This document shows positions 1 through 11,665 of a DNA stretch of 64,000 nt, one piece after another (the stretch's first letter is position 1; each line of letters begins with the position of its first letter). The notes beneath the pieces are model-generated. The model was not told the DNA's origin, did not search any database, and was given only the letters and a program-made list of their open reading frames with translations. The DNA is taken from positions 21,386,875 to 21,450,874 of the forward strand of contig OZ234495.1 in the NCBI GenBank assembly GCA_965153455.1, given 5' to 3'. The position numbers and the translations under genes are program-made. The stretch comes from Sphagnum compactum (taxonomy: Eukaryota; Bryophyta; Sphagnopsida; Sphagnales).

Positions 1-3000
1 GAAGTGAGATTTTCTTCCTTTCCATCCCTCCATTTCCTTCTGCACTAGTGATTTCCAGTCTCTCCTTTTGCCTATTCTTGTTGGAGGATTATGTATTTGA
101 GGTTACATGGGTTTGCTATATCATCAACTGGAGTCTATATTGAAGCTGGATATCCAATCTCAATGGTTCTATAAGAGTAAAACTTTTTCGGTACAATAAT
201 TTCAGATTCTTCTAGGATCAGGCATGATGACTTCAGTCACTTGAGTTCTGAATGGCCAATGTCCAAGGGATCACCATTCTGCTTTGATGTGCAGAGTTAG
301 GAAATTTCCTGGACAAACAGAGCTGACAATGAGTGCCGAAGTTGAGCTCATTTCTACGATGGTAGAGAAGAAATCATGGACAAGACCCCCTATTCAAATG
401 GAATTCCAGGTTTGTAGTCTCCTTGAGCACTTTGCACCTCATGTTTATTGAGTGGTGGCTATTTTTGTATTTAGGAGGTAAGCAGTTGCTCATCACTAGG
501 TCATCCCTCAAAGTAATGATCAGGAGGCCTTAGACTTCCTTGCCCCCATGGAGAGACTTGTAGCAATGCTGGTTTGAAGTCTGGGTCTTGCACAAAATCA
601 ATTGGAAACACAAAACCAGTACCTGTGTACTGTGTCTGTATGCTGGTCAATTGCACATCACAAGTTCAAGTTCCATTAACTATGAATTTCATTTCAACTG
701 CAGGTTCCAATGTTCACTGCTTCTGGCCTACGAGTTCGCTTCTTGAAAGTAAGCGTTGACATGGGAATTTTTCTCTTGGAGTTCTTGTTATGTTGGGGAA
801 TGTGGCCTATTCCAATGCAGACGTGAGATTACCAGCCATGGTAGACTGTTTTTGCTTACTGCTGTGGTGTGCATTGTGACAGGTTTGGGAGAAAAGTGGT
901 TACAACACTGTTGAGTGGGTTCGTTACATTACCAGAGCTGGTTCGTATGAGATCCGGTGCTGAGATTCCATTCCTTCTGGGTTTTGAAGAATTGTAGATG
1001 CTAACAAGGGTACTTCTGGCTAGGAAATTCTTGCTTTTCCCTTTGCATTGTATAAGGGTCACATCTGAGGTTCCTCATTTGTTGATGTATGTATGCCCCG
1101 CCTAGATAGGGGAGCTGCAGGGGTTCAGTGCTTGAACTTTTACAGTTCTCCTTCCCTAGATTGTTGCTGTCTATCTTTCTCCTGTTCTAGATTTGGTTAG
1201 TAGCAGCAGGTCAGTGTTTTGGCCAACAGCTTGGGTACATTGTCTGACAGTTGTGTACACTTAGGGCTATTGAGGTTTGGCATGTATGGTCCTTCATTCA
1301 GAGCAGGCTACCTGTAGGACATTCTGTCACTCAAGCTTCCATGTCAATTTGCAGTAGAAGTATCATAGAATGGTGTGCATGGGTTTTCATTCTGTGTTCC
1401 AGTCACATCTCAACTTAATGAATACATAGGCATCCTTCTGCAAGATGGCACACCTAGATCCTTTTGGAGATAGCTGACTCGAAAGCTCTCTTGTCAATTG
1501 TTCCCTCAGAATAAGGCAGAGAGTTGAGGTGGAGTTGGGTAGTCTGGTAATAGGCTGCAGTTTGGTGCCAGCCATTGTGCAATGTAGTTTCAGCAAGAGT
1601 ATATGCAAAGGTTTCCTGCATTGGTAGCAGTGAACAAATTTTCAGTTGGTAAAGTTTCTGCGTCCTCTCCAGGTAGTTGTCAGCTGGAGCAAGTAGTTGT
1701 GTGAGCTATCATAGATTCCATGAGTTAAGTTTTCTTCAGCTGGTACTGGAACTTTGGCAATATTGTATGGACCATCCAGAGTTGAAATTACTATCCTGTA
1801 GTTGGAAACAATTTTTGAGTTCAATCTAGATGCATTTGTTGAATATTTGTACCTGGAAATATATAAAAGTCCCATTATTTGAGGTTTACATTTATGTACT
1901 GAGTCATTTTCAGATTCAGAGTGCAGCTGTTCTATATATTCCCAGTCTAGGTGCAAATCCTTCAATGAGCTAACTTAATTCAGTTTCTTCATTCCATTCA
2001 CACACAGATTTGTTCACTTCACTGTCTTGATGACAGGTGGTAATTATTCTTGGTTGTCTCCATGTTTATGTCAGGTCAGTTCATGATTTGAAATGGACCT
2101 GTTTTTTAATTGAAGAGTACTTCCCTGGTTGCAATCATCTGTTTGAAGACTTTACTTTGCACCAATGAGCATTGAAACTTCAGGGGACGAGGAAGGCCAC
2201 AGAAAGTGTCAGTTTGAAGACTTTGCTGTGCACTAATGGGCATGGAAATGTCAGGGCAAGAGGAAGGCCACAGAATAATTCAGCTCTTAATCTTGGCAGA
2301 GAAGGGGAGAGGGACTGATGACCAGTTGGAGGGACCACTTACTTGCCCCATAAAACAGGTGATATGTCCTAAACAACTGCAGTGGGATGAACATCAAAAG
2401 GTTGAGTGTATATTGTACTATAGGTCGGCACAAAGATAGGGATTTTGAACCTTTCTGTTAAGGTGTCAAATGAATCTGCACTCAATAGAGTTTTCATAAC
2501 TTAGATATTTTCTGTGGTTGTTGCTATGTCTATTTTGAGTAGGGCAGTATTAGCCAGGACAGATTTGATTCTCCACCTTGCTACAAGCTGGTTCACTTCA
2601 CAAAGTAAGTTCAGGGGAATCCTTGATTTGATCAATGAGATCTATGGACCCATTTCCCTTCCATTTTTAATCTTCCCCTCAGCATGCAGGGTTATTGCTA
2701 CATGTACTTTCATTAAATTCTCTGCTTACTTCAATGTTCTTTAATTTTTCCATTGTGTGCATACTATTCTTCTGATCACTAATGAAGGGCAACATGATTA
2801 GCTTGTTCACTATCTGTGCTCTGTTTGGTGCTTCTTATGAAGGGGTAAAGGGATTTCACCAGTTATACAGAGTGCTGTCCAGAGAATGACCCAAAGAGTT
2901 ATTATCAAGCTTTTTTGATACTGACAAATTTCGATGAGGGAAAGGAAAAAATGTGCAACATCTATTACAGATCTCAACATGCACATGGAATGCTTGTCAA

Positions 3001-3472
3001 AGGTGATGCTAGAAATTTTCTGTTTAACTTTTGTCCATCATTTGTGCTTGACGGAGATGTGCAGTTAAGATCTGCCAAATCTTTGGATTTTGACACAGAC
3101 TAACACAATCCATGTCGTCTCCTGGTCAATTACCAGAATCACTGCAGGTATGCAATATCAGCAAACCAGCTCCCTTGCAATGTGCATGTGTCTACTCTAG
3201 GAAGAAATTGCTATTTCCAAGTTTTTTGTGCAAACCTTTGCTCCCTCTATTTCATAAAAAAATTTCCTTGGATTACATGCATAAATTTAGGCTGTGGTGA
3301 CATAGGCAATGATGGAGCTTGGATAAAGACAAAAGGGGCTAAAGACTCCCAGTGGACACCTGATGTTCTGAGTGCCTGCACCCTTGTTGGTATGGTGCAG
3401 CAATGAAGGACAAAAGTGTTTATCACTTCAGAAGTCTGCAAGAGTTGGAACCTATCAAATGGAGAGCCAGCA
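1..3472. other. 3' flank of the BRX-like gene, no gene recognised
   Basis: I see no conserved coding segment on either strand. Base composition is more balanced than in the AT-rich regions further on, so it may be BRX 3' UTR plus ordinary intergenic DNA or an unrecognised non-coding transcript. The only clear structure is the 71-bp tandem duplication at 2141-2275. Short open frames here carry no family motif. Confidence 0.5.
2141..2275. repeat. Tandem duplication, 71-bp unit, two copies
   Basis: Copy 1 begins GTTTGAAGACTTTACTTTGC at 2141 and copy 2 begins GTTTGAAGACTTTGCTGTGC at 2212. Both run to GAGGAAGGCCACAGAA. The copies differ at scattered bases, so the duplication is not recent. Confidence 0.85.
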
Positions 3473-5530
3473 TCACAGGTATTGTGTGTGTATCCGACTA
3501 CGGTTCTCATTCCACCAAATCTTTGCTTGCCTTTCAGTGAATTTGTCACGGCTGCCACACAGCAATGCACTCATTGTGTCAAAACTGTCAATGTTTCAAC
3601 AATGTCACAGAAGATCTAGGACCTCAAGAGCAGCATACATTCATGGGCTCTTCTTTCTGAGAGCTATTTCCACCTTTGCGATTGGATTCTGGTTGCTGAA
3701 TTTGGCATGATTTCCACTTGATCTGTGGAGTAAATCTCAAATGCTTGTCTTTCACACTGAAATTGAGAAACTGGTTGAAACAGAAGACTTACCTGAACCT
3801 CACCCGCTTCAAATCCCTTGCACCCCCTGGCAAGATCATCAGTGTAAGATAAACACCAGGGACATCTTCCTCAACCCATGAGTTCTCATCATCGTCATCA
3901 TATGTGTCCTCACTGCTTTCCTCATTCTCACGGGCTTCTGCTTCATGTGGTCTCTCATCAGCAACTGACTCTGCTTTTATGCTAGCTGCATCTCTCATTG
4001 ATGACAGTGATGGACTGCTGAAGCCTGTTCTTGAACTCTTCATTGAATCTCCTTGAGACAAGCCTTGCAAAACTCCTGGACTGTAGGCAGGAGTTGCATA
4101 ATCAGATGCTCCTGAGACCTGTCACCAGATGATACAGAGCACACTCATCAATCCATTTTGTAAACTCTTGGAAAATCTCAGAAGACAAAACCCTTGTCCT
4201 CAGTCATCATCTCTGCTGAGATTGATACAGGCAAGCTGATCTCAAGCTGTGCAACACAACAAATCCCAGATATACCTCTTCCTCTTCATCTGAATTTGAA
4301 GTAGGTTCATTTGTTTCTGCTGTTTGTTCAAAAGGAAGTGCATTGTACATTGCACGAATGCGATTGCCATTCTCTGTCCACCAAGATTCAGCTTCTGTTT
4401 TGCTGAAGATCTCGCGGCTGCACGAAAACGAGTTCCTCATCATCATTGTGTGAGAATCATTTGAAGAAAACCAAAGCTTCATATTGGCATGGCATGTAAC
4501 AGCACATATGATGGAACAATCTCTTCTATGCAGGACTAGAATCTCATGGTGAGAACCTCATCACAAAGAAGAAGAAGATGCTTATACAACAACAGCAACA
4601 GAGCAGGTACATGGTGAGTACCTGAATCGGATGCGCTTGAGAGCATTGCAACCATTGGACAAGGCAATGAATGTGACAAACACTCCGAGTTCTACTTGAG
4701 AGAACCACTCTGTCCCTGGAGAAGACTGTTCCATATGTTGTGCCATGCCATTTGAAGCTTTGGTTTCTTCACTCACTCTCACTGCATTTGGACCACCCTG
4801 ATTGCCATTCTTCCCTTGATTCCAGCACTGTGCACAATCCTTGCTCTGCAGACAGACAATAGAGAGAAGCAATTCATGAGCACAATCATGCTTGCCGTTT
4901 TTTCTTCTTTCCCCCCTCACTTTGCACCAGTTGATTCTCAGTAGAATTCAGTAGAATGCGCATGGCATGTAGATGGCACTGATTCTGCAGTTTCTCACTT
5001 CACTTACGTTGAGCATTTGGACCTCTGCCATTGCGCCTCGCACAAAGGCGCAGGAAGGAGCCAGAGTTGTGCAATCATCTTTGTAATGGTGGTGCGATGA
5101 TGGCGGCAAAGTAGAGAACTCGCCATTTGGGATCTCTGTCGCATTTTCCGACGAGGAGGAGGGCACGGGATGATGATGATGATGACCCGCTGCTTGCGCT
5201 GCATCCTGGTCGTATACAGATGCAGTGCAAGGTCTGCACGAGTGCTTGTATGCACCTGCAGTGACCTTCAAAGCTAACTCCTTCAGCTGCAAAGCCCGAG
5301 CCACAAATTCCAGAGCAGATCACTTCAGTGCAATTCTTCAAAGAAACTCGATTATGCAAAGAAACTCGATGCCAAAATCACAAAAGCAAAAAGCTTCGAC
5401 ATCGGACCTGACAAGTGAAGGCCTTCAGTCTCCGCAAGTCGGGTCTCGAGTCGCAGCTCGTCGTCGTTGTCGTCGTCTCGCCAGACTCTGTGGCCTCGTC
5501 TAGATTCTTAGGAGTCATACATGCTAACAT
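3473..5530 (-). CDS. BRX-like: BREVIS RADIX (BRX) family protein, six exons, two BRX domains
   Basis: Exons (minus strand, in order): 5530-5408, 5286-5008, 4845-4622, 4417-4276, 4118-3793, 3551-3473. All introns are GT..AG, phases 0,0,2,0,2, and the joined frame is 1,173 nt (390 residues plus TGA). Start is the ATG at 5530: it gives MLAC, like the family's short Cys-containing N-terminus; an in-frame TGA lies at 5567-5569. Exon 2 opens with the conserved LKELALK..GAYKH..PC block (residues 42-59), then a His/Ser-rich linker. BRX domain 1 (about 180-234) starts EWFSQVELGVF and ends in a W-W..N..R motif; an acidic linker follows; BRX domain 2 (336-390) starts SWVEEDVPGVY and runs to the C-terminus (HTQYL). 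Known for the family: plant-specific, plasma-membrane-associated polarity and auxin-flux regulators; BRX domains mediate protein interaction and the N-terminal Cys can be S-acylated. Domain 1 is the more divergent copy. Gene identity is firm; the exact cellular role here is inferred. Confidence 0.93.
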
Positions 5531-6500
5531 TCGGGTCGACATTTTGCTTACCCTGCCTGCATGCAGTCAGTCGTTTCTGCTGCCGCTTGCTGCTATTCTC
5601 TTCACATTGCAGGCGCCAGATTCGCGACCATGATTTCTGCAGCAGGCTCTCAAGAGACTCTTGAAGGTTAAAAAGAAAACGTCTCAGTTTCCAAAGACTG
5701 GTGGAATTTTTCTTATCCGTCTTCTCGACGGATTCGTTACCGCGTACGGGATTCTTCCTTGATGCTGAGTCTCTCTTGGCTCCTCCCCTTTCACGGTGTT
5801 TCCTCCTCTATTTGCATCGTACCTATCCCTCGTTCTTCCTCCCTTTTCTTATTACCTACGAGCTTCGATTTCTGAAGCTCCGTCGATTCTCACATCAATC
5901 GCACGCGGATCTATCACATTTTCTTTCTCCCCCACGAGAAAGTTAGGATGCATAAACTTTGGCCTCTTCCCAAGTTGCTCGCTGCTTCTTTCAAGGTCTT
6001 GCCTCCACTAACGTCCCTGCTCATCAGCTCCGTCCCTTCTTCCATACACACAATCTTCCTCGCAAAAGAGTTTTCTGCTTTCTCTCCTGCACAAAATCGC
6101 AAAAGGATCCACAAAAGGAAGAAAAAAACGGGGACCTACAATCCCCGCCTTTTAGAAAAACAATTCGGAAGAAGAAATCCAGTTTTACTCAACAAACCAA
6201 TGCGCCGGCCTGCCGCACCGCAAGCTTCACCTCCGGCTCCTTTCCACCATGTTTTTCATCACCTACAAATTTTTTTTTTCAAAGATCCACAAAAAGGCAA
6301 ACGATCTACTACAATGTGCACTGCAACAACACGGAAAAATTCACCATCATCTTCTCCAATCCTCACTACCGAATTCTTGAGGAAGAAAAACACGCACAGA
6401 AAACTTCAAAGGGTAAAATTTTAAAAAACTCTTCGCAGTTCTTTTCTGATCTTTCTTCATCTCAAAAAAAAAAAAAAAAAAACCAAGAATATTTATAAAA
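5531..6500 (-). promoter_or_regulatory. BRX-like 5' flank: probable 5' UTR and promoter
   Basis: This stretch lies upstream of the BRX start codon. On the plus strand it is pyrimidine-rich (TCTTCC/CTCCCC tracts at 5740-6010), so the transcribed strand is GA-rich, as is common in plant 5' leaders. It ends at an A run at 6464-6481. No single TATA box stands out, so the transcription start is not placed. Two long overlapping plus-strand reading frames (5948-6424 and 5959-6498) cross this region and are treated as a finding, not as genes. Confidence 0.4.
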
Positions 6501-7689
6501 AATTATATTCTATGTCATTGCATTCCGGGAAGTATCTCCAAGCCAGCCAACCAGCCAGCTTTTTTTAAATATGCAAGCAGCCAGTACCAAAGACGAAGCT
6601 CTCCATGTTACTTGCACACAGCACACACAGCTTGCGCTGCCAAAAAGGCTCATGTGTTCAGAGCGCACCCAACCACCCTCCCAATACAAAATCCGATTAA
6701 ATAATGAACAAAGAAAAGAAAAGGAAAGAAAAAACACCAGCGGTTATCCATCTGTATATGTACACAGGTTTTCTTTCTTTTTCCTTTTCCTAATTTAAGA
6801 GTCCTGGCATATTATGGCAACCTGCAGGACCTTATTATCTAAATATGGCGATTTCACAAAAATCCTTTGTATAAGTTGCACTGGATTCATTTTTGTCACC
6901 AAGTGACACAAATTTGCACCCCAAAAAAAAAAACAAAACAAAACAAAAAATGATACACATACACAAAATAATATTTGTTACAGTTGTGTGAATGTAAAAA
7001 AATTAGAAAAGTAATTCATCATAGAACCCAAGTTGCATTTTTAAATAAAACCACATATAGGTGTACATTTTAATTATAGTCACATGTAGAAACTAATTTT
7101 TCATTCATTTTATTTAATGTCGCGTGACTCACATGTGATTAGGAACATACATATAAAATTAAGTTGTTATTAACTATTATATGTGCCAATATAAAATAAG
7201 TTTTGGCACCCTTCTATTCTCTAAGGAATTCTTCTCTCTCATATTTTAGAGTCTAGACCTTTAATCTCATGAAGATTACATGGGCTCTGAAGATGATAAA
7301 GTTTCACCATAGATGGCAAGTCCCATTCCCCAATGCCCATAGAATTAAGCTCTTACTTATACCTTTTGTGTCTATACGAAGTATCCTCTTCTGGGTTTTC
7401 TTTCTAGCGAAATTTAGCAAGTCAGCTAAAAAAGTTTCAAAGTGGCCAAAAAGTGTGTTTTCTTGGTTTTCTAGTTGTCAAATTCCGATAAAACTAATTC
7501 ATTTTGAAAATATGCCAAATTTCCTTATTGGGTTCTAGCATGTAGCCACAAATGTGGAGAATGCCTAAATGTTTTTACTCACATATCCTGTTTATAGCCA
7601 AATTTGGCTAAACTGTCTTATGGAAGATTGCCACTTCAGCTACATAACAAAAAAGGAAAAAAGAAAAAAGAAAAAAAAGACCCCTGAGA
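6501..7689. other. Gene-free AT-rich stretch with the first dispersed-repeat copies
   Basis: No gene recognised. The segment around 7240-7345 (ending CCATAGATGGCAAGTCCCAT) is a diverged copy of the unit repeated at 7690-8030. The segment 7597-7655 is one of three copies of a block found again at 31.06 and 54.24 kb. Confidence 0.45.
7597..7655. repeat. Dispersed repeat block, copy 1 of 3
   Basis: Reads GCCAAATTTGGCTAAACTGT, then a TTATGGAAGATTGCCACTT-type stretch, then CATAACAAAA and a poly-purine tail. Recognisably the same order of words occurs at 31058-31116 and 54242-54305. Confidence 0.6.
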
Positions 7690-8030
7690 TTTCCTCTTCC
7701 ATCCTCTTCTCCCCTAAAAAATTCTCCACTTTAGGAGCTTAGACTTTACACACATGAACAGCTGAGCACCATAATGAAGAACAGAGTTTAACTTCTTCCA
7801 CCCTTTTATCCCCTAAACTATTCTCCTCTTTAGGAGCTTAGACTTTACACATGAACAGCTGAACACCGTTATGAAGAACAGAGTTTCACCACGCATGGCA
7901 AGTCCAATTAAATCTCCTACATACAACTTTTGTCCCTATGTAATTTATGCAATTCCATCCTTTTATCCCCTAAAATAATCTCCTCTTTACCAGCTTGGAC
8001 TTAACACACATGAACAACTGGCAGAGTAGA
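7690..8030. repeat. Three diverged tandem copies of an approximately 99-bp unit
   Basis: The words CCTAAA..ATTCTCC..TTTAGGAGCTTAGACTT, CACATGAACA and GAAGAACAGAGTTT recur: TAGGAGCTT sits at 7732 and 7831 (period 99). A third, more diverged copy begins near 7960 (TACCAGCTTGGACTT at about 7988). This is part of the dispersed family that also covers 8031-8560. Confidence 0.75.
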
Positions 8031-8560
8031 CCAGCACCCACCAGTTCCCCCATGATGGATGGTCTGTGGACAAGGAAACACTTTTCTCTGTTGTATTCCT
8101 GTCCCATAGCTAACTACTGTGGTTAGCTATGGACTACCCATCCTCCACGTGTATCTACTTCTTTAAGTAGCCACCAAGTGCCTTACCTACTTAGTCACCA
8201 ATTCTATTCTCTACATACTTACTTACGATACTTACCCACTTACTTAGGCAGTTAGTTAAGTAGAGTGATGTGGATGTACAAGGGTTTACATAGTCAGTTA
8301 CCAAGTGGCTCAGTTGCGGTTCATCCACAAGTCAGTCATAAATGGGCTTGAAAAGGATGGTGGACTGGTATGAATGAACAGCTGAACTCCAGTATCAAGG
8401 ATGGAGTTTTGCCACACCTGGCAAGTCCCCATACCGAATTTCCCTGCCACAGTGAACCAACAGCCACCAGCATACTGTGAAGGATGGATGGATGGTTGGT
8501 GGACAGGAAACACTATTTCCATTGGGTTCTAGTTCCCTACATAATCTCAGTAGTTAAGCT
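8031..8560. repeat. Dispersed repeat family A, two partial copies
   Basis: Two copies share ACCAGCACCCACCAGT or its variant, then GATGGATGGT, GTGGACA.GGAAACACT and CATAGCTAAC or CTACATAA words (8031-8155 and 8449-8560). The first is followed by degenerate CTTAC/CCTAC stretches (8155-8260). The same order appears at 11226-11480, at 31786-31990, and inside the intact element 11666-12026, so these are fragments of one non-autonomous transposon family. Confidence 0.65.
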
Positions 8561-11225
8561 CAGTTTCTGTTTTTACTACTTACCTCTTGATAACCCAATA
8601 GTCCTCCCAGATGTATTGAGCACTGACCATCTATTTGCCTAATAATCATCTAATATCTTATCTACTTGCCTATCAACATACCAAACCTATGCTTTACATG
8701 TATGATAGAGTACGGGAAACCCACATCAACTCAATTGAGATCATTCATTATGCTGCTTTTTTGTTCACATTGAAGCACAGTTATGCTGAGTAACAATGTT
8801 GTGCTAAAACTTCTCACATGTCGCTTGGATGACAACTTCAGGACAAGAAGATCATGTTTGAAATCTTCGAGAGTAAAAGAGTATCCTATATAATCTTCCA
8901 AACTAGATGATTCCATATTACCAAAAAATGTTCCCATCTTTCAGTTACATTCCTATGGTGTTCTCACACTGTTCATATGACATTCCCAGGTTGTTCCCTT
9001 CTCGTTCCAAGAGTCATTTCATGACACATCAGAATCATCCACCAAAGATGTCAATGTAAATGGAATGGGCTCATGGCTGCACATTATGCTGGGTGCATAA
9101 CCCATCTCACCCTAGCATGCACGCCCAACCGCAGTTTAAATGGCATAATGGGCAACCACTTGCCCATTCCGAAGTACATAACAAGCCTCCAAGGGCTGGT
9201 GCACCGGTGGCCGTTGGCTCATTGGTGGCCGTTGGCTCACTCTGGCCCATTTTTACAAGCATTTTAACTTTCACACACCCCTCACCAGAGCCTGCAGGGG
9301 GAATTCCAAGGCCCAGATCCCACACAAAAAGCGTACCTATTACTTGTGCATGCAATGGTTCAGTCAGAATTAGAATCCCAGAGTAAAATCTTCTTGTGGA
9401 AATCCTGGCTCACTGGGAGGCCCAGGGATCAAGCCAGCCCTCGTTTAAGCGGGAGAATCTTGGTTCTAGGTAACCGGTTCTGGGGATCCCATTCCTGTAC
9501 TTTTGTAGGTTTTTCTTAGGTGGCATGTGTGGTGGTCTGCTAGGTCCACTTTAGTAGGTTTTAAGGTACCTGTTAGGTCTAAAACCATATCCTTGTACTA
9601 CTGTGAATCACCTTTGTAGGACACACCGATTACGTGCTGGAATAGGCATTGGTAGGCCCGTCACCAGCTTACGGAATGCGACTCCCCCTAACAGGCCCGT
9701 TGCATTCCTAAACCAGGCCCATGGTAGGCCTGTCACTACTGTCTCCTAACTTCCTAAATGGATCTTTCCTATTATACATAATTGTACAAATGCTCAACCA
9801 GTGGTTGCGAGCCCAAGGATAAGTAGGGTCAAGGTCAGCTTCTCAGCTGGAATAAATCAAATTATGGTATTTCAAGAATCCAACTGGAACATAATAGCAC
9901 ATATGTTGATTGAGATCTATGTTGGTATCCTTTTATACACTTGTGTAGAAAACCATACTGATCCATGATTGGAATTTTTTAAACGATAGCAAGTAGACTA
10001 TGTGCCTATGATATAGCCTCTAGCATTTAACCTAGCAAAAAGGGTGCTGCCCATAGTTAGGAAAAGATTTCTCATATGTCCAATGAGATGAGCCCATATG
10101 CATAGAAGAGTTGTTTTTTCCATTTTATGGGGCTTTGGGGTGGGCACTTGAAGATATATGGATTTAGAGGTTAGTTTCCTCACATGTTCTCAATAATGTG
10201 AGTTGAAAAGAGCCAAGCAATAGAATAACCCCCTTACAGGAATAGTACATGTCTCAAACGACAAAGCTTCTCACTATCAATTTTCAAGATTTCAGGAATA
10301 AACAAGGTGTTTTTCCATAGAGTACAGATAGTGAAGAAAGTTTCAGCTATACTACAACAGAATATGGTTTTTCCTTTGCAGTAGGCCTTGGCTCATGACA
10401 CATGTGTAAAGGTAAACTTCATTATTTCATCAATTTCAATTTTAAAAACATGGAGTATATACTAGATATCATAGGTTGACATTAATGTAACATCTGCCAC
10501 AGAAAGCCTACCGCTGGAGGAAAAAACCATATTCTGTTTTAGCCGTATAGTGGAGCCCTTTTGCCATAAGTACAAATGAAGTGCACTCAGGGATTTGGAG
10601 GTGGATCATAGACAAACCGGTCACGAGCTACATAAATATGTACAAGCTCATGGTACGCCAAACTTGGTAGGTGCATTGTTGGTTTCATTTCATAATGTGT
10701 GAAAGGCTAGTGAACAGATGAAAGCAGAAGCTCGCCAAATCATTTTTGAGTGGGGGAACATCCTGATTCCTGATGAGAGCCAGCTTGATCTGTTAATTCC
10801 TCTAACATGAACAAACGGGAATGGTACCTATCAGGATGTTGTTTTCAATGCTCAAAGATTGCTCTGTGCAGCATGCAATCAAGATAGGACCAGTGCAGGT
10901 AGCAGAGGGTGCAAGCAGGCAAGAGCTCAATAACAAAGGATGCAAGCATTTTGCAAAGAAGCTTAGGTCCAAATCCTCTTGAATCTACTGGAAGAATTCC
11001 GCAGTACTTGGACTGAGTTTAGGGCTATTATAATTATTATAATTGGTTGGTGTGGACTCCGGACCCTCATGGGAGCAGAAAATTCCTCAAAATGTGAATA
11101 AAATCATCTTACTTCGATTTATGAACGTCAGTCAAAAAGCAGGGTACAGCGGTGGGACTCACACTAACCTACCCTCAACCAAACGGTGTCCATGTAGCAA
11201 TGCAGCTTATTTACAGGCAGAATGA
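8561..11225. other. Gene-free stretch
   Basis: No family motif found on either strand. Small local duplications are present: a 20-bp unit GGTGGCCGTTGGCTCA twice at 9206-9243, and TAGGCC[CT]GTCAC at 9652 and 9726. The patch 9060-9760 is locally richer in G+C than its surroundings. I see nothing else. Confidence 0.4.
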
Positions 11226-11480
11226 ACCAATACCCCACCAGCATGCTATGTAGGATGGATGGTATGTGGATAGGAAACACTTTTCCATTGTATCCCTGTT
11301 CCATAGCTAACCACGGCAGTTAGCTATGTACTATCCATCCACATGTATCTGCCTACCTAGTAGCCACCAAGTACCTTCCTTACTTACCTACCTATGAACT
11401 AGGTACCCACTTAGAGTATGTAGCTACTCACCTATGATACTTACCCATGTACATATGTAGTTACTTAGGTAGTAGTGTAA
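11226..11480. repeat. Dispersed repeat family A, partial copy with CTTACC tail
   Basis: Begins at CCACCAGCATGCTATG, has GGATGGATGGTATGTGGATA, GGAAACACTTTTCCATTG and an inverted pair TAGCTAACCACGGCAGTTAGCTA. It then passes into degenerate CCTACCTAG/TACTTAC words to about 11480. The end segment (GATACTTACCCATGTA.. GGTGGAAGTAGGAGG) is matched at 41380-41450. Confidence 0.65.
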
Positions 11481-11665
11481 GGTGGAAGTAGGAGGATTTG
11501 CAGTTGCCTCATTGACAACAGAATCCTAATTGGTCCAGTGGATATTTCAATGGTGCATGCTGGGTCAGATTATCCCCTATTCAACTTTACAAGCATCCTT
11601 GCTTGATCCTCTCTTGGGTCTTGAGAAGCTGCTTATCCATTCCCAGTTGATGATTTATGACAAGA

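Noticed and set aside
3372-3710. 112-residue plus-strand frame at the BRX 3' end
   Set aside because: Overlaps the last BRX exon (3473-3551) on the other strand; a shadow of it and of flanking sequence.
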